A DNA stretch of 64,000 nucleotides from Porticoccaceae bacterium (GTDB lineage Bacteria > Pseudomonadota > Gammaproteobacteria > Pseudomonadales > Porticoccaceae). Below are positions 41,105 through 50,972 of this stretch, in pieces; the first letter of the stretch is position 1; every line of letters begins with the position of its first letter. The stretch lies in NCBI GenBank assembly GCA_012960115.1, contig DUBX01000045.1, forward strand, positions 1 through 64,000, in the 5' to 3' direction. Position numbers and translations under genes: made by a program. The notes under the pieces were generated by a model. The model was not told the DNA's origin. It worked only from the letters and a program-made list of their open reading frames with translations, and searched no databases.

Positions 41105-41775
41105 AGGCAATGATTTTGGCCGCTGGATTGGGCGCTCGGTTGCGACCACTGACCGATAGAACACCAAAACCTATGCTTGAGATCGCCGGGAAACCTTTGC
41201 TTGCGTACCATCTTGAAAGGCTTGCGGGTGCGGGTATAACCGAAATCGTAATTAATATCTCTTGGTTAGCAGACCAAATAGAAGACTATTTTTCTGACGG
41301 CAGTCAATTCGGAGTGACCATTAATTGGTCTCGCGAAGAGTACCCTTTGGAGACTGGGGGTGGCATTTTGAATGCTCTATCCTTTTTAGGGACAGCCCCT
41401 TTTTTGTTGATTAGTGGCGACATTTGGACTGATTTTCCCATTGAAACTTTGCTGATGAAGTCGTTAGAGTTGAATAATCTGGCCCATTTGGTGTTGGTGG
41501 ATAACCCCAAGCACAATCCAATGGGTGATTTTTCGCTTGCACATCATAGAATAGGCTTTGAGTCGAAACGACACACCTATAGTGGCATTAGTGTATTAAG
41601 ACCTGAACTATTCGCGGATATCGACCCGCAGGAGAATGTTTTTCCATTGCGCAATTTACTGCGACCTGCAATCCTCTCCCATCAGATAAGCGGCACCCTT
41701 TATTCAGGAGAATGGTGTGATGTGGGGACTTTGGATAGGTATACTCATTTAAATAAGCAGATAACAGAGAACTAA
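41101..41775 (+). CDS. murU: N-acetylmuramate alpha-1-phosphate uridylyltransferase MurU
   Basis: MurU joins MurNAc-1-phosphate and UTP to give UDP-MurNAc, the step after AmgK. The 224-residue nucleotidyltransferase has AMILAAGLGARLRPLTDRTPK (note MILAAGLGARLRPLT), the substrate-site YPLETGGGILNAL and LISGDIWTDFP. A glucose-1-phosphate nucleotidyltransferase is the alternative by fold, but the coupling to amgK decides for MurU. Confidence 0.92.
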   Translation: MKAMILAAGLGARLRPLTDRTPKPMLEIAGKPLLAYHLERLAGAGITEIVINISWLADQIEDYFSDGSQFGVTINWSREEYPLETGGGILNALSFLGTAPFLLISGDIWTDFPIETLLMKSLELNNLAHLVLVDNPKHNPMGDFSLAHHRIGFESKRHTYSGISVLRPELFADIDPQENVFPLRNLLRPAILSHQISGTLYSGEWCDVGTLDRYTHLNKQITEN

Positions 41776-41776
41776 G

Positions 41777-42121
41777 ATGTCACTACTGAATAACGTCAAG
41801 CTGTTTTTTTGGTTGGCCATTGTGGCAGTGACCTTATTGTCGCTATTGCCTGTCAATGTGCCTCAAGGGCTGGTTAGCGGGCAGGACAAGATACTCCACT
41901 CCATCGCCTATGGGGCTCTGTATTTCTTAGCCATTTGCGCTTATGGTTATCGGTTTTCGATCTGGAGGATTGGTGTTGTTTTAGTGCTCTTTGGGCTGCT
42001 CATGGAAATAGTCCAGTCTATGACAGCCTATCGTTATGGGGATCCACTTGATTTACTGGCGAATACTTCGGGTATCCTTTTAGGGGGTGTTGCTTATAGT
42101 ATACGCCGGCGGCGGTTATGA
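41777..42121 (+). CDS. VanZ-like membrane protein
   Basis: A 114-residue protein with three to four hydrophobic segments (about 8-26, 39-57, 60-78, 95-107). QDKILHSIAYGALYFLAI and MEIVQSMTAYRYGDPLDLLAN resemble the VanZ family (DKxxHxxxY and E-x-x-Q ... D-x-x-D-x-x-x-N), whose members include a teicoplanin-resistance accessory protein. The substrate is unknown. It starts 1 base after murU and overlaps the next gene by 4 bases, so it probably shares the cell-wall context. Confidence 0.8.
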   Translation: MSLLNNVKLFFWLAIVAVTLLSLLPVNVPQGLVSGQDKILHSIAYGALYFLAICAYGYRFSIWRIGVVLVLFGLLMEIVQSMTAYRYGDPLDLLANTSGILLGGVAYSIRRRRL

Positions 42122-42348
42122 TTTCAGTGTATCGCGGTAGTGATTATTTTGAAGCTCAATTACTGAGAGACTTGATCGAGCAAGCCGGCTTGCAGGTATT
42201 CCTTCATGGGGCTTCATTACAGGGTGGTTTGGGAGAGGTCGCTGTTATGGGACACCTGTCGATCATGGTCAACGAATCAGACCAGGCTAATGCGGCAGAT
42301 ATTGTGACGGCCTATGAGCGCGGTGACTTTACGTTACAGGACGAATAA
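42118..42348 (+). CDS. DUF2007 family small protein
   Basis: A 76-residue soluble protein that resembles DUF2007 (putative signal-transducing) proteins: SVYRGSDYFEAQLLRDLIEQ, then AGLQVFLHGASLQGGLGE and SIMVNESDQANAADIV. These are PII-like ferredoxin folds of unknown function. ATGA overlap with the VanZ-like gene and TAATG overlap with the transporter gene suggest tight co-expression. Confidence 0.75.
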   Translation: MISVYRGSDYFEAQLLRDLIEQAGLQVFLHGASLQGGLGEVAVMGHLSIMVNESDQANAADIVTAYERGDFTLQDE

Positions 42349-43742
42349 TGACTGATCAAGTTAAGCTGCTAATGCTTTGGGTCGGGCCTCTGGCCGGAGC
42401 CAGTGTCTCGGCATTAATGCTATCTTATGGATGGGCCATAGAGGGGGCTTTGACAGCTGGCCTGACGATTCTTTGTGCTTTATGGTGGATATTTGAACCG
42501 ATCCCGATTCCAGCGACGTCTATGATTCCCTTAGGCGTCATGCCTCTGTTGGGCATACTCGATGGTAAGCAGGTTGCTCAAGCTTATGGTGACCCGCTTA
42601 TTATTTTACTGATGGGCGGCGCCATGCTGTCAAAAGCGATGGAAAAAAGTGGCGCTCATCGACGGATTGCTTTGGGTTTGGTGAACCTATTTGGTGGCGA
42701 GAACCAGAGTCGATTAGTGTTTGGCTTTATGGTGGCCTCAGCTGCATTAAGTATGTGGGTGTCAAATACTGCAACCACCCTTATGTTATTGCCTGTTGCC
42801 TATGCGGTTATAGACAGCGTAGAAAATTCTGATGAAAGTCAAAAGCTTGCTATAGCGCTTTTTCTGGGCATTGCCTACTCTGCAAGTATTGGAGGTTTGG
42901 GTACGCCAATAGGTTCGCCTCCTAATGTCATTTTTCTTAAGGTGTATGCTGAAACTACGGGTTCCATGCCAAGCTTTAGTCAATGGATGGCTTGGGCGTT
43001 ACCCGTGGTAGTGATTATGATTCCGGTAGCGAGTTTGTGGATGACGCGCCATCTAAAAAATGGCACACCTCTAGAAATACCTAAAGTTGGCGTCTGGCGT
43101 CATGAAGAAATTCGCGTGTTAATCATATTTGGTTTAACTGCTCTAGCCTGGATCACTCTGCGCGAGCCATTCGGTGGTTGGACTACTTGGTTCGGTGTGC
43201 CGTCTGCAAATTATGCAGCGGTAGCCTTGACGGCAGTTGTACTAATGTTTGTGGTACCTAATGGTTCTGGCGGTAAATTATTGGATTGGGAGTCGGCTTC
43301 CACGATTCACTGGGGGGTTTTGTTATTATTTGCTGGCGGAATTGCTATTGCAAAAGCCTTTGCGATCACAGGCATTAGCACAGCAATCGGAGATGCGCTT
43401 TCTGGTGTGACTCGCTTATCAATTATTGTGGTGATAGCAGTTGTTGCAATGGCCGTCACCTTCCTTACAGAAATAACCAGTAATACCGCCACCACAGCTT
43501 TGCTTATGCCTATCCTCGCGGCGGCTTCATTAGGGGCTGGTTTTGAACCGGCACTCTTAATGTTGCCAGCAGCCCTGTCCGCAAGCTGTGCTTTCATGTT
43601 GCCAGTGGCTACTGGTCCCAACGCAATTGTTTTTGGTACTGGCAAGATAACGGTCGAACGAATGGTAAGAGAAGGACTAGTGCTCAACTTAATCGGGATT
43701 CTGGTGATTACCGGTGTGGTCTATTTTTGGTTAGGAAACTAG
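42348..43742 (+). CDS. SLC13/DASS family sodium:anion symporter
   Basis: A 464-residue inner-membrane protein with about 11-12 hydrophobic segments. It carries the paired SNT motifs of divalent anion:Na+ symporters, SNTATTLMLLP (about 145) and TSNTATTALLMP (about 379), plus GGLGTPIGSPPNVIF and PVATGPNAIVFGTG. Family substrates are C4-dicarboxylates, citrate or sulfate; the sequence does not decide which. It ends the amgK-murU operon and is convergent with holA across a 36-base gap without a clear terminator. Confidence 0.88.
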   Translation: MTDQVKLLMLWVGPLAGASVSALMLSYGWAIEGALTAGLTILCALWWIFEPIPIPATSMIPLGVMPLLGILDGKQVAQAYGDPLIILLMGGAMLSKAMEKSGAHRRIALGLVNLFGGENQSRLVFGFMVASAALSMWVSNTATTLMLLPVAYAVIDSVENSDESQKLAIALFLGIAYSASIGGLGTPIGSPPNVIFLKVYAETTGSMPSFSQWMAWALPVVVIMIPVASLWMTRHLKNGTPLEIPKVGVWRHEEIRVLIIFGLTALAWITLREPFGGWTTWFGVPSANYAAVALTAVVLMFVVPNGSGGKLLDWESASTIHWGVLLLFAGGIAIAKAFAITGISTAIGDALSGVTRLSIIVVIAVVAMAVTFLTEITSNTATTALLMPILAAASLGAGFEPALLMLPAALSASCAFMLPVATGPNAIVFGTGKITVERMVREGLVLNLIGILVITGVVYFWLGN

Positions 43743-43778
43743 TAAAATTAAAAATATGATTGAGCTGAAGGGTTGATT

Positions 43779-44825
43779 CTAGCTTTCTATTAGTAATTTA
43801 ACGTTGCTTGGTTTTAGTATTTGGCTGCCAGCAAAAGATAGAACCAGAGTTGTCATTTCGTCCCAAGTATCTGCTTTTCGGATACCTTTGATAGCTTGAT
43901 CAATGGCCCCCGCTTGATACATCAACATTCTAAGATGGGCGCCACTGCATCGTTTAAGTGCGCGACGAAATAGTGGTAAGCGTTTTTCCCAAACGCCAGC
44001 ATTCTTTAGGGCCCAGTCACTGTGCTCGCCTTTAGCTACCTGTTCACTGGCCTTAACAAGAATACGTAATTCTCTAGTGATAGCCCACAGCAGTGGAACT
44101 GCGTCGGTCCCTTCATTCTGCAAACCTCGCAATGATCTCGCGGCAGATTGAGCATCTCCCATTAATATTTTGTCGACAAACTCAAACAGGTTATATCTTG
44201 CACTATCAGCAACTACCGAGGACATTGTTGTTGCATCGACTTTGCCGTCTATCGCCAACAATTTAAGCTTCTCTATTTCTTGGGTGGCGGCTAAAAGATT
44301 GCCCTCAACCCGCTCTGCAAGAATTTGAACGGCCTCTTGGTTTGCGTCTATCCCCGAATCATGGAGGCGCTGCGTAATCCAGCGCGGTAATTGTTCACCC
44401 GTGATAGGCCACACTTGGACATGGGCTCCCAAGGATTCAATGCTTTTAACCCACTTACTATTTTGTGCCGCGCGTTCAAGCTTAGGAGCGACTATTAATA
44501 ATAGAATATCTGGATTCGGGTTAGCGCAGAGTTCACAGATTGCCTTGCTACCCTTATCACCAGGTTTGCCATTACTAATATTAATTTCGATTATTTTCTT
44601 TTCAGCAAATAGCGATAATGCGTTAGCTTCATTGTGCAGTTGGTCCCAGTCAAATTTGCCATCGCTATAAAAAACATCCCTTCCCGAGAATCCTTGCTGC
44701 CGGGCTGCAAGACGCAGGGCGTCGCCTGATTCCTGCGCTAGCAAAGGCTCATCTCCGCTAATCATATAGGCAGGCAACAGATCTTTATGAAGGTGGTTTT
44801 TGAATTGCTCTGGTCGTATTTTCAT
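43779..44825 (-). CDS. holA: DNA polymerase III subunit delta
   Basis: Delta opens the beta sliding clamp as part of the clamp loader. The 348-residue product begins MKIRPEQFKNHL and has the N-terminal YMISGDEPLLAQESGDALR and AAA+-like fold without a Walker A motif, as is usual for delta, then the DNA pol III delta C-terminal domain. It follows lptE after 31 bases in the leuS-lptE-holA order found in E. coli; nadD, next in E. coli, is not here. Confidence 0.93.
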   Translation of the reverse strand: MKIRPEQFKNHLHKDLLPAYMISGDEPLLAQESGDALRLAARQQGFSGRDVFYSDGKFDWDQLHNEANALSLFAEKKIIEINISNGKPGDKGSKAICELCANPNPDILLLIVAPKLERAAQNSKWVKSIESLGAHVQVWPITGEQLPRWITQRLHDSGIDANQEAVQILAERVEGNLLAATQEIEKLKLLAIDGKVDATTMSSVVADSARYNLFEFVDKILMGDAQSAARSLRGLQNEGTDAVPLLWAITRELRILVKASEQVAKGEHSDWALKNAGVWEKRLPLFRRALKRCSGAHLRMLMYQAGAIDQAIKGIRKADTWDEMTTLVLSFAGSQILKPSNVKLLIES

Positions 44826-44856
44826 CGCTTACTCTTAGGTTTCTTCAGCACTCTAT

Positions 44857-45345
44857 TTACTGAGGCAAAACGCGCAATCGATTCAATATTTGACGCGCTA
44901 TATCTTCGCGCATTCCGTTGCGTATAAACTGCTCCTCATTATCTGAAGCTAGGATGTCGTCCTCACTAAATTCATAAACACGTTCCACAGAGGCTGTGGA
45001 TAAAGGTGTTACTTGATTACCTTGAGGGTCGGTGATATAAAAATCAATATCTTCGTTAAGCTGATACTCGGCAACTCGAGCGCTGGCGTTAAGACTTGCA
45101 GTGCGATGATTTTGCCTAAAGTCGACAATAACGACAGCATAGTTTGCGCTTGCAGAATTAGACGCGACCTTCACGCCATAGGTATTAAGGGCTCGTCTTA
45201 ACTCTGTGATCAGGGCGCTACTAGGATTACTTGAGGAGATGTAAATAGTTCCTATTGATGAAGGAGCAATCTGAGTATCACGTAATTGCCAGCCACAGCT
45301 AGTGACTAGGAAAGTAAGGGCTATTAGCAATATTTTTTGTTTCAT
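44857..45345 (-). CDS. lptE: LPS-assembly lipoprotein LptE
   Basis: LptE plugs the LptD barrel in the outer membrane. The 162-residue product has a lipoprotein signal ending LVTSCGWQLRD, with the lipidated cysteine at about residue 17, and the typical CGWQLR start of the mature protein. A GTG one codon upstream (45348) is an alternative start. It lies 10 bases downstream of leuS; its partner lptD is elsewhere in the window. Confidence 0.92.
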   Translation of the reverse strand: MKQKILLIALTFLVTSCGWQLRDTQIAPSSIGTIYISSSNPSSALITELRRALNTYGVKVASNSASANYAVVIVDFRQNHRTASLNASARVAEYQLNEDIDFYITDPQGNQVTPLSTASVERVYEFSEDDILASDNEEQFIRNGMREDIARQILNRLRVLPQ

Positions 45346-45355
45346 CACTGGTCTC

Positions 45356-47953
45356 TTAGTTAGCCACGATGTTAATTAATCTACTAGGTACAACAATAAT
45401 TTTGCGAATGGTAAAACCTTCTATAAAGCGCTGAACATTAGCATCTTGGAGGGCAATTTCTTCAATGCCTTGCTTGGAAATATCGGCAGACACTTCGATT
45501 TTACCGCGTACCTTGCCATTCACTTGGAGCACTAAGGTTATCGTCGTGCGAACCAAGGCTGACTCGTCAACAACGGGCCAGCTAGCATCTGCGACTGATT
45601 CTGAGTTACCCAGAGTCGCCCACAAACTATGACAGATATGCGGCGCCACAGGGGATAATAGTAAAATAGCACAGGTCAAAGCTTCATGTCTTACCGCGAT
45701 AGACTGCGCATCTGACTCATTCAGCTTGGCAATATCGTTTAGCAATTCCATAACTGCGGCAATCGCCGTATTGAAGGTATTGCGCCGACCATAGTCATCG
45801 TTAACCTTACCGATGGTTTCGTGAGTCTTGCGTCGCAGATCTTTTTGCGTCTCGTTAAGGCTGTCGACATTTATGGGAGCAACAATATTGTGGCTTAGGT
45901 GATCATGAACCATCTTCCATAGTTTGCGCAAGAAACGGTAGGCGCCAGAAACGCCCTCATCACTCCATTCTAGAGTTTGCTCTGGAGGCGCTGCAAACAT
46001 CGTGAACAGCCGTACTGTATCAGCTCCATATTTATCAATAGTCGTCTGCGGGTCTATGCCGTTATTTTTAGATTTAGACATCTTAGTAATGCCGCCACTG
46101 TGGACTGGCAGGCCGGTTTTAATCTCAATGGCGGTCAGGGCCCGACCCTTAGCATCTCGTTCAACCTTAACGTCGCGGGGGGACAGCCAGATTTTTCGGC
46201 CTGCGCTTTCAGTGTAAAAAGATTCTGCCAGCACCATGCCTTGGCATAGTAGACTCTTGAAGGGCTCGCTACTGCTGACTAATCCTTCGTCACGTAATAA
46301 TTTGTGGTAAAACCGAGCATAAAGCAGATGCAAAATAGCGTGTTCTATACCGCCCACATATTGATCTACCGGAAGCCAGTAATCGGCCCGCTCTGGGTCG
46401 AGCATTGCGCTGTCTAGGTCGGAACAGGTAAACCGAGCGTGATACCAGGAAGATTCCATAAAAGTGTCGAAAGTGTCTGTCTCATGCTCAACTGATTGGC
46501 CGTTCAAGTCGGCCATGCGCCAATTTTTGTCTGCCTTAATTGGTGATTGGATGCCATCCATCGTAACGTCGGTGGGTAAAATTACGGGCAATTTATCTAG
46601 AGGCACTGGAATTTCACCGCCCTCCGCCAAATTATACATTGGGATAGGCGTACCCCAGTAGCGCTGACGACTAACACCCCAGTCACGCAGGCGATAATTG
46701 GTGGTTACTGAACCATGATTAGTGGACTCAAGATCAGCTGCCATGGCATCAAAGGCGGCAGCGAAATCAAGTCCGTTGTAGGGACCTGAATTAACGAGTA
46801 GCCCTTTTTCAGTAAAAGCTTCAACATCAACGTCACAATGTTGGTCGTTTGTTGGCGCCACAACCTGCTTTATAGGTAGTTGATATTTCTTAGCAAACTC
46901 ATGGTCACGTAGATCATGAGCGGGCACAGCCATTACTGCTCCCGAACCATAGTCCATCAACACATAGTTCCCCACCCATACTGGAACAGGTTCTCCAGTC
47001 AATGGATGCAGGGCTGTGATACCAGTATCTATGCCACGCTTTTCCATTGTGGCCATCTCAGCTTCGGATATCTGTTGTGTTTGGCACTGTTCTATAAATT
47101 CTGCCAAGGAAGAATTAGTTAGAGCAACTTCCAGTGCTATTGGATGCTGCGTTGCTAATGTTAGATAGGTAACGCCCATCAAAGTATCAGGCCGTGTGGT
47201 GTAGACCTCAAAGTCTTGATGCCCAGAAATGCTCTCTGAAAGATCAAAGGTAACGTTGATACCGCGACTCTTGCCAATCCAGTTACGTTGCATCGTCTTA
47301 ACTTGTTCTGGCCACTGATCCAAATCGTCCAAATCGTCCAACAATTGCTCGGCATAGTCGGTGATACGTATGAACCATTGGGGAATTTCTTTTCGTTCTA
47401 CTGGGGTGTCACAGCGCCAACAGCAATCATCGATTACTTGCTCGTTGGCTAGTACGGTGGCGTCTTTAGGACACCAGTTAACTGCGCTGGTCTTTTTGTA
47501 AACAAGACCTTTTTCGTACAGCTTTGTGAAAAACCATTGTTCCCAGCGATAATAGTCGGGCTCACAGGTAGCCAATTCTCGTGACCAGTCAATACCAAAG
47601 CCAAGAGACTTTAGCTGTGCCTTCATGTAAGCAATGTTTTCATGGGTCCATTGAGCTGGTGCGGTTTTATTTTCCACGGCGGCATTTTCAGCCGGCAAGC
47701 CAAATGCGTCCCAGCCCATGGGTTGAAGCACATTTTTCCCTTGCATGCGCTGATATCGAGCAATTACGTCGGTGATTGTATAATTGCGCACATGTCCCAT
47801 ATGCAATTTTCCGCTGGGATAGGGAAACATGGCGAGGCAATAGAATTTTTCTTTGTCAGGATCTTCAGTGACTTCAAAGATCTTGTTGTCTGTCCAGAAC
47901 TTCTGGGCTTCTCGTTCTATCTGAGCGGGGTTATATACTACGTCTGAGGTCAT
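45356..47953 (-). CDS. leuS: Leucyl-tRNA synthetase
   Basis: LeuRS charges tRNA-Leu and proofreads misactivated amino acids. The 865-residue class I enzyme has the HIGH motif as [17 protein letters not shown], the KMSKS motif in [14 protein letters not shown], a CP1 editing domain ([15 protein letters not shown]) and the zinc-like knuckle [12 protein letters not shown]...CCWRCD. It heads the leuS-lptE-holA run. A small in-frame repeat gives DDLDDLD. Confidence 0.97.
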   Translation of the reverse strand: MTSDVVYNPAQIEREAQKFWTDNKIFEVTEDPDKEKFYCLAMFPYPSGKLHMGHVRNYTITDVIARYQRMQGKNVLQPMGWDAFGLPAENAAVENKTAPAQWTHENIAYMKAQLKSLGFGIDWSRELATCEPDYYRWEQWFFTKLYEKGLVYKKTSAVNWCPKDATVLANEQVIDDCCWRCDTPVERKEIPQWFIRITDYAEQLLDDLDDLDQWPEQVKTMQRNWIGKSRGINVTFDLSESISGHQDFEVYTTRPDTLMGVTYLTLATQHPIALEVALTNSSLAEFIEQCQTQQISEAEMATMEKRGIDTGITALHPLTGEPVPVWVGNYVLMDYGSGAVMAVPAHDLRDHEFAKKYQLPIKQVVAPTNDQHCDVDVEAFTEKGLLVNSGPYNGLDFAAAFDAMAADLESTNHGSVTTNYRLRDWGVSRQRYWGTPIPMYNLAEGGEIPVPLDKLPVILPTDVTMDGIQSPIKADKNWRMADLNGQSVEHETDTFDTFMESSWYHARFTCSDLDSAMLDPERADYWLPVDQYVGGIEHAILHLLYARFYHKLLRDEGLVSSSEPFKSLLCQGMVLAESFYTESAGRKIWLSPRDVKVERDAKGRALTAIEIKTGLPVHSGGITKMSKSKNNGIDPQTTIDKYGADTVRLFTMFAAPPEQTLEWSDEGVSGAYRFLRKLWKMVHDHLSHNIVAPINVDSLNETQKDLRRKTHETIGKVNDDYGRRNTFNTAIAAVMELLNDIAKLNESDAQSIAVRHEALTCAILLLSPVAPHICHSLWATLGNSESVADASWPVVDESALVRTTITLVLQVNGKVRGKIEVSADISKQGIEEIALQDANVQRFIEGFTIRKIIVVPSRLINIVAN

Positions 47954-48029
47954 TAATATTCACTGCTTATAGGGTTTACGAATTAAGCGTGAATTATAGG
48001 CGAATGAAGCCCACTCTAACAGTCACATA

Positions 48030-48057
48030 CGATGAATACCCAGAAGAGTATTCATCG
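48030..48057. repeat. Perfect 10-bp inverted repeat between prx and leuS
   Basis: CGATGAATAC (48030-48039) and GTATTCATCG (48048-48057) flank an 8-base loop in the 134-base gap. It lies downstream of the peroxiredoxin gene and upstream of leuS on the minus strand. No T-run follows on either strand, so it is not a classic terminator; an RNA end-stabilising hairpin or a DNA operator is possible. Confidence 0.6.
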
Positions 48058-48087
48058 CAGGGATTATAAAATAACTAGTGTCGGACT

Positions 48088-48618
48088 TTAGCTGGCTTGA
48101 CGGGCAGGTATACCAAGCTCCTTAAGTTTAGCCACCATATCCTCTGCTGAGGTTGCGGCCTGAATATTGCGATCAACAAACAGAACTTTGCCATCTTTAC
48201 CTATATAGACGGTATGGCGCATTGGCACACCGTAAAAGGCCAGAACATCATAGGCCGTGGCGACTTTTTTAGAGGGATCGCTGAGCAAGGGAAAGTCAGC
48301 CTCATTTTCGGCGGCAAATTCTTTGTTCGTTTCTAAGGGATCCACGCTCGCCATAAAATAGGTTACATCTAGCTTTTTAAGCAGATGACCATTCTTTGCA
48401 AGAGACTTGCACTCAATAGTGCAGCCAGATGTGAATGCTCTTGGGTACCATGCAATCACAATTGCTTGTTTGTTGTGAAATTGCGCTAGGGTGTAGGTGT
48501 TGCCATCGGTAGCCTCAAGGGTGAAATCTGGCGCCTGATCACCTATTTCTAACGCAATGGTTGAGAGTGATATTGATAAACCGACTAAAACGGTAAGTAA
48601 TACTTTATTGATTGTCAT
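48088..48618 (-). CDS. Exported peroxiredoxin (AhpC/TSA fold)
   Basis: A 176-residue thiol peroxidase with an N-terminal signal-like segment (MTINKVLLTVLVGLSISLS) and the peroxiredoxin core IGDQAPDFTLEATDGN, then YPRAFTSGCTIECKSLAKN. The presumed peroxidatic cysteine is in SGC and a second cysteine is 4 residues later, unlike the 5-residue spacing in typical Bcp/PrxQ. I chose the ATG at 48618, 9 bases after GGAGG; GTG 48621 is equally spaced. It lies 20 bases after lnt and is probably periplasmic. Confidence 0.85.
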   Translation of the reverse strand: MTINKVLLTVLVGLSISLSTIALEIGDQAPDFTLEATDGNTYTLAQFHNKQAIVIAWYPRAFTSGCTIECKSLAKNGHLLKKLDVTYFMASVDPLETNKEFAAENEADFPLLSDPSKKVATAYDVLAFYGVPMRHTVYIGKDGKVLFVDRNIQAATSAEDMVAKLKELGIPARQAS

Positions 48619-48638
48619 CACTTGGGACCTCCACGATC

Positions 48639-50126
48639 TCAATATTGTTTTCTTGCCCTAACTAAACCGATACAAATAAGTAAGGCGATCAAAATGATAG
48701 GCCATGACCTAAGTTTAGTAAATAATGTCGCTCCGATTCTGGGTTGCACCGTGCCAGAGAGCGCTAAGGTCTGGTGCAGCTCAATTGTTTGGTAGATCCG
48801 ACCTCGGTGATCAACTAATGCAGAAATGCCATTATTAGTGCCACGAATCAATGGCTTGGCATTTTCTAGGGCTCTCATTTGCGCCATCTGCATATGCTGT
48901 TTGGGGCCAATAGAGCGCCCAAACCAAGTATCATTACTTACCGTCATAATAACCGCTGAATCGATACTATTACGTGCGACTAGGTCTGGATAGACCACTT
49001 CATAGCAAATAGCCGCTGAAATAAAGTGTCCCTGCACCGAAAAAGGTTCTTGATTATCCGCCCCCCGTGCAATTGACGACATGGGCAGGTCAAAGAACTT
49101 AATCAGCCCACGCAGTAATGATTCAAGGGGTACATATTCGCCAAAAGGTACCAGTCGTGTTTTATTGTATTGTCCAGAGGATGGACCCAGAGCGATCATT
49201 GAATTAAAATAACGACGGGTTTCGTTGTCGTAAGTCACTATGCCTGAGAGTAAACTTGTATTCGTCTTTAAGGCTCTTTTCTGAAGGTCCTGTATGAAGA
49301 CAGGAATGCGTTCTGGAGTAGTTGGCACAGCCATTTCTGGCCAGATAATCAAGTCTTTATCCCAATGGACCTCACTTTGTGCGCTTAATTGTGAGAGTAT
49401 GGCAGTCTGTTTTTCTTTAGACCATTTCTCACCTTGCGGGATGTTAGGCTGGATCAGCGCTACTGATATAGGTTTGCCGCTTTTTTCAGTCCATTGATAT
49501 TGCTGCAAGATATAACCCGCGACCACAATACACAACATAACTACCGTTGATTGACGAACCGCAGAGAGCTTAATATGCCCTTGAAAAATCAACGTTAAAA
49601 GTATTCCAGAAAAGGCGCTAAGAAAACTTAGCCATAGAACACCTCCGACAGGAGCCCAGCCACTAAGCCAGGTTTCGGTGTGACTATAGCCGGCAAATAG
49701 CCACGGAAATCCTGTCAAAAACCAGGTTCTTATCCACTCACTAAGAACCCATATAGAGGGAAGGGCGAGTATCCAGCTAATAGGCGTTTGAGGAATAAAT
49801 GGACTCAAGGCGAAGGGCATAGCAAAAATAAAGGCTAAAAAGAGACAAAATAATGCTGTCGCTAATAGGGCTAGGGGTGCGGCAATAAACCCATACTCGT
49901 GAATACTGACATAGAGCCAGCTGGCACCGGCAAAAAACAAACCGAAAGCATAGGCTATAGTATTTAAAAGCGTTTGTTTAATAGTTTTATGTTGCAGGGT
50001 GCGGAACAGCAGGGCAATGCTAATGGGCACCGCGGGCCAAAAATTGAATGGTGCTAGGCCAAGGGAAAAAATGGCTCCAGCAAAGAGCAGGCCGCCGTAA
50101 TGTTGAAGTTTTTCGTTGCCTCTCAT
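48639..50126 (-). CDS. lnt: Apolipoprotein N-acyltransferase
   Basis: Lnt adds the third acyl chain to the N-terminal cysteine of lipoproteins in the inner membrane, needed for their export by Lol. The 495-residue protein has about six hydrophobic segments in the first 190 residues and a nitrilase-like domain with the catalytic Glu in IIWPEMAVP, Lys in YNKTRLVPFGEYVPL and Cys in AAICYEVVYPD. It overlaps corC by one base (TAATG). Confidence 0.95.
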   Translation of the reverse strand: MRGNEKLQHYGGLLFAGAIFSLGLAPFNFWPAVPISIALLFRTLQHKTIKQTLLNTIAYAFGLFFAGASWLYVSIHEYGFIAAPLALLATALFCLFLAFIFAMPFALSPFIPQTPISWILALPSIWVLSEWIRTWFLTGFPWLFAGYSHTETWLSGWAPVGGVLWLSFLSAFSGILLTLIFQGHIKLSAVRQSTVVMLCIVVAGYILQQYQWTEKSGKPISVALIQPNIPQGEKWSKEKQTAILSQLSAQSEVHWDKDLIIWPEMAVPTTPERIPVFIQDLQKRALKTNTSLLSGIVTYDNETRRYFNSMIALGPSSGQYNKTRLVPFGEYVPLESLLRGLIKFFDLPMSSIARGADNQEPFSVQGHFISAAICYEVVYPDLVARNSIDSAVIMTVSNDTWFGRSIGPKQHMQMAQMRALENAKPLIRGTNNGISALVDHRGRIYQTIELHQTLALSGTVQPRIGATLFTKLRSWPIILIALLICIGLVRARKQY

Positions 50127-50965
50127 TAGATTGTTTTAGAGACTTGTAGCAAGGTTACCTTTCGCTTGTCTGCTGCGAGCACCGTGAAATCAAAATTTCC
50201 GATACTAGTCTTTTCAGCCACTTTTGGTAATCGGCCTAGGGCGTGCACAACAATTCCGCCAACGGTGTCAAAGTCGTCATCTGGCAAACCGACATCAAAA
50301 TATTCGTTAAAGTCGGCTATTTCAGTAATAGCCTCAACTGAATATAGGTTGTCGCCTAGTTTACGAATTTGCTCTGGTTCATGCTCATCGGTCTCATCTT
50401 CAATTTCACCGACTATTTCCTCCAAAACATCTTCAATGGTCAGGAGTCCAGATACTCCACCATATTCATCTACCACTATTGCCATATGGTAGCGTTGTTC
50501 TCGAAATTCTTGTAACAGAATGTTAATTCGCTTACTTTCCGGAATGATATTGGCTGGGCGTAGCAGACTCTTTAGATCAAAAGAGTCCTTGCCTGATAGC
50601 ACTAAGGGGAGTAATTCTTTAGCCAACAGAATACCCTGAATATCGTCTGAAGATTCTCCAACTACAGGAAAACGAGAATGCTGTGATTGGATAACGGTGT
50701 TAAGAATTTCCTCTAACGATAAGTCTGCTTCAATGAATTTCATCTGCGATCGTGGGATCATAATCTCCCGGGCCTGCAAGTCGGATACTTTTAGAGCACC
50801 TTCCATAATCTGCAGTGCGCCTGCATCAATAATTGATTCATTTTCTGCACTTCGCAGCATGTCAGCGACTTCATCGCTGCTGGTCGGATTGGCGGAAAAT
50901 GCTCGAACTAATCTTTTTAAAAAAGAGGGTTCGGTGGAATTTGGGTTAGACGATTCGTCGTTCAT
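50126..50965 (-). CDS. corC: CorC/HlyC family CBS-domain protein
   Basis: CorC (YbeX) is a soluble CBS-pair protein linked to Mg2+/Co2+ efflux and, in E. coli, ribosome maturation. The 279-residue protein has IMIPRSQMKFI and two CBS repeats (about 60-180, with VIQSQHSRFPVVGESSDDIQG and YHMAIVVDEYGGVSGLLTIED), then a CorC_HlyC C-terminal domain. ATG 50965 (MNDESSNPNS) is 8 bases after the ybeY stop and is preferred over an earlier in-frame ATG inside ybeY. Confidence 0.93.
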   Translation of the reverse strand: MNDESSNPNSTEPSFLKRLVRAFSANPTSSDEVADMLRSAENESIIDAGALQIMEGALKVSDLQAREIMIPRSQMKFIEADLSLEEILNTVIQSQHSRFPVVGESSDDIQGILLAKELLPLVLSGKDSFDLKSLLRPANIIPESKRINILLQEFREQRYHMAIVVDEYGGVSGLLTIEDVLEEIVGEIEDETDEHEPEQIRKLGDNLYSVEAITEIADFNEYFDVGLPDDDFDTVGGIVVHALGRLPKVAEKTSIGNFDFTVLAADKRKVTLLQVSKTI

Positions 50966-50972
50966 GGTTATC

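Noticed and set aside
47320-47345. Tandem 9-base repeat in leuS
   Set aside because: It encodes an in-frame DDLDDLD in a region that is naturally rich in such residues in LeuRS (the E. coli equivalent is similar), so it is ordinary coding sequence.
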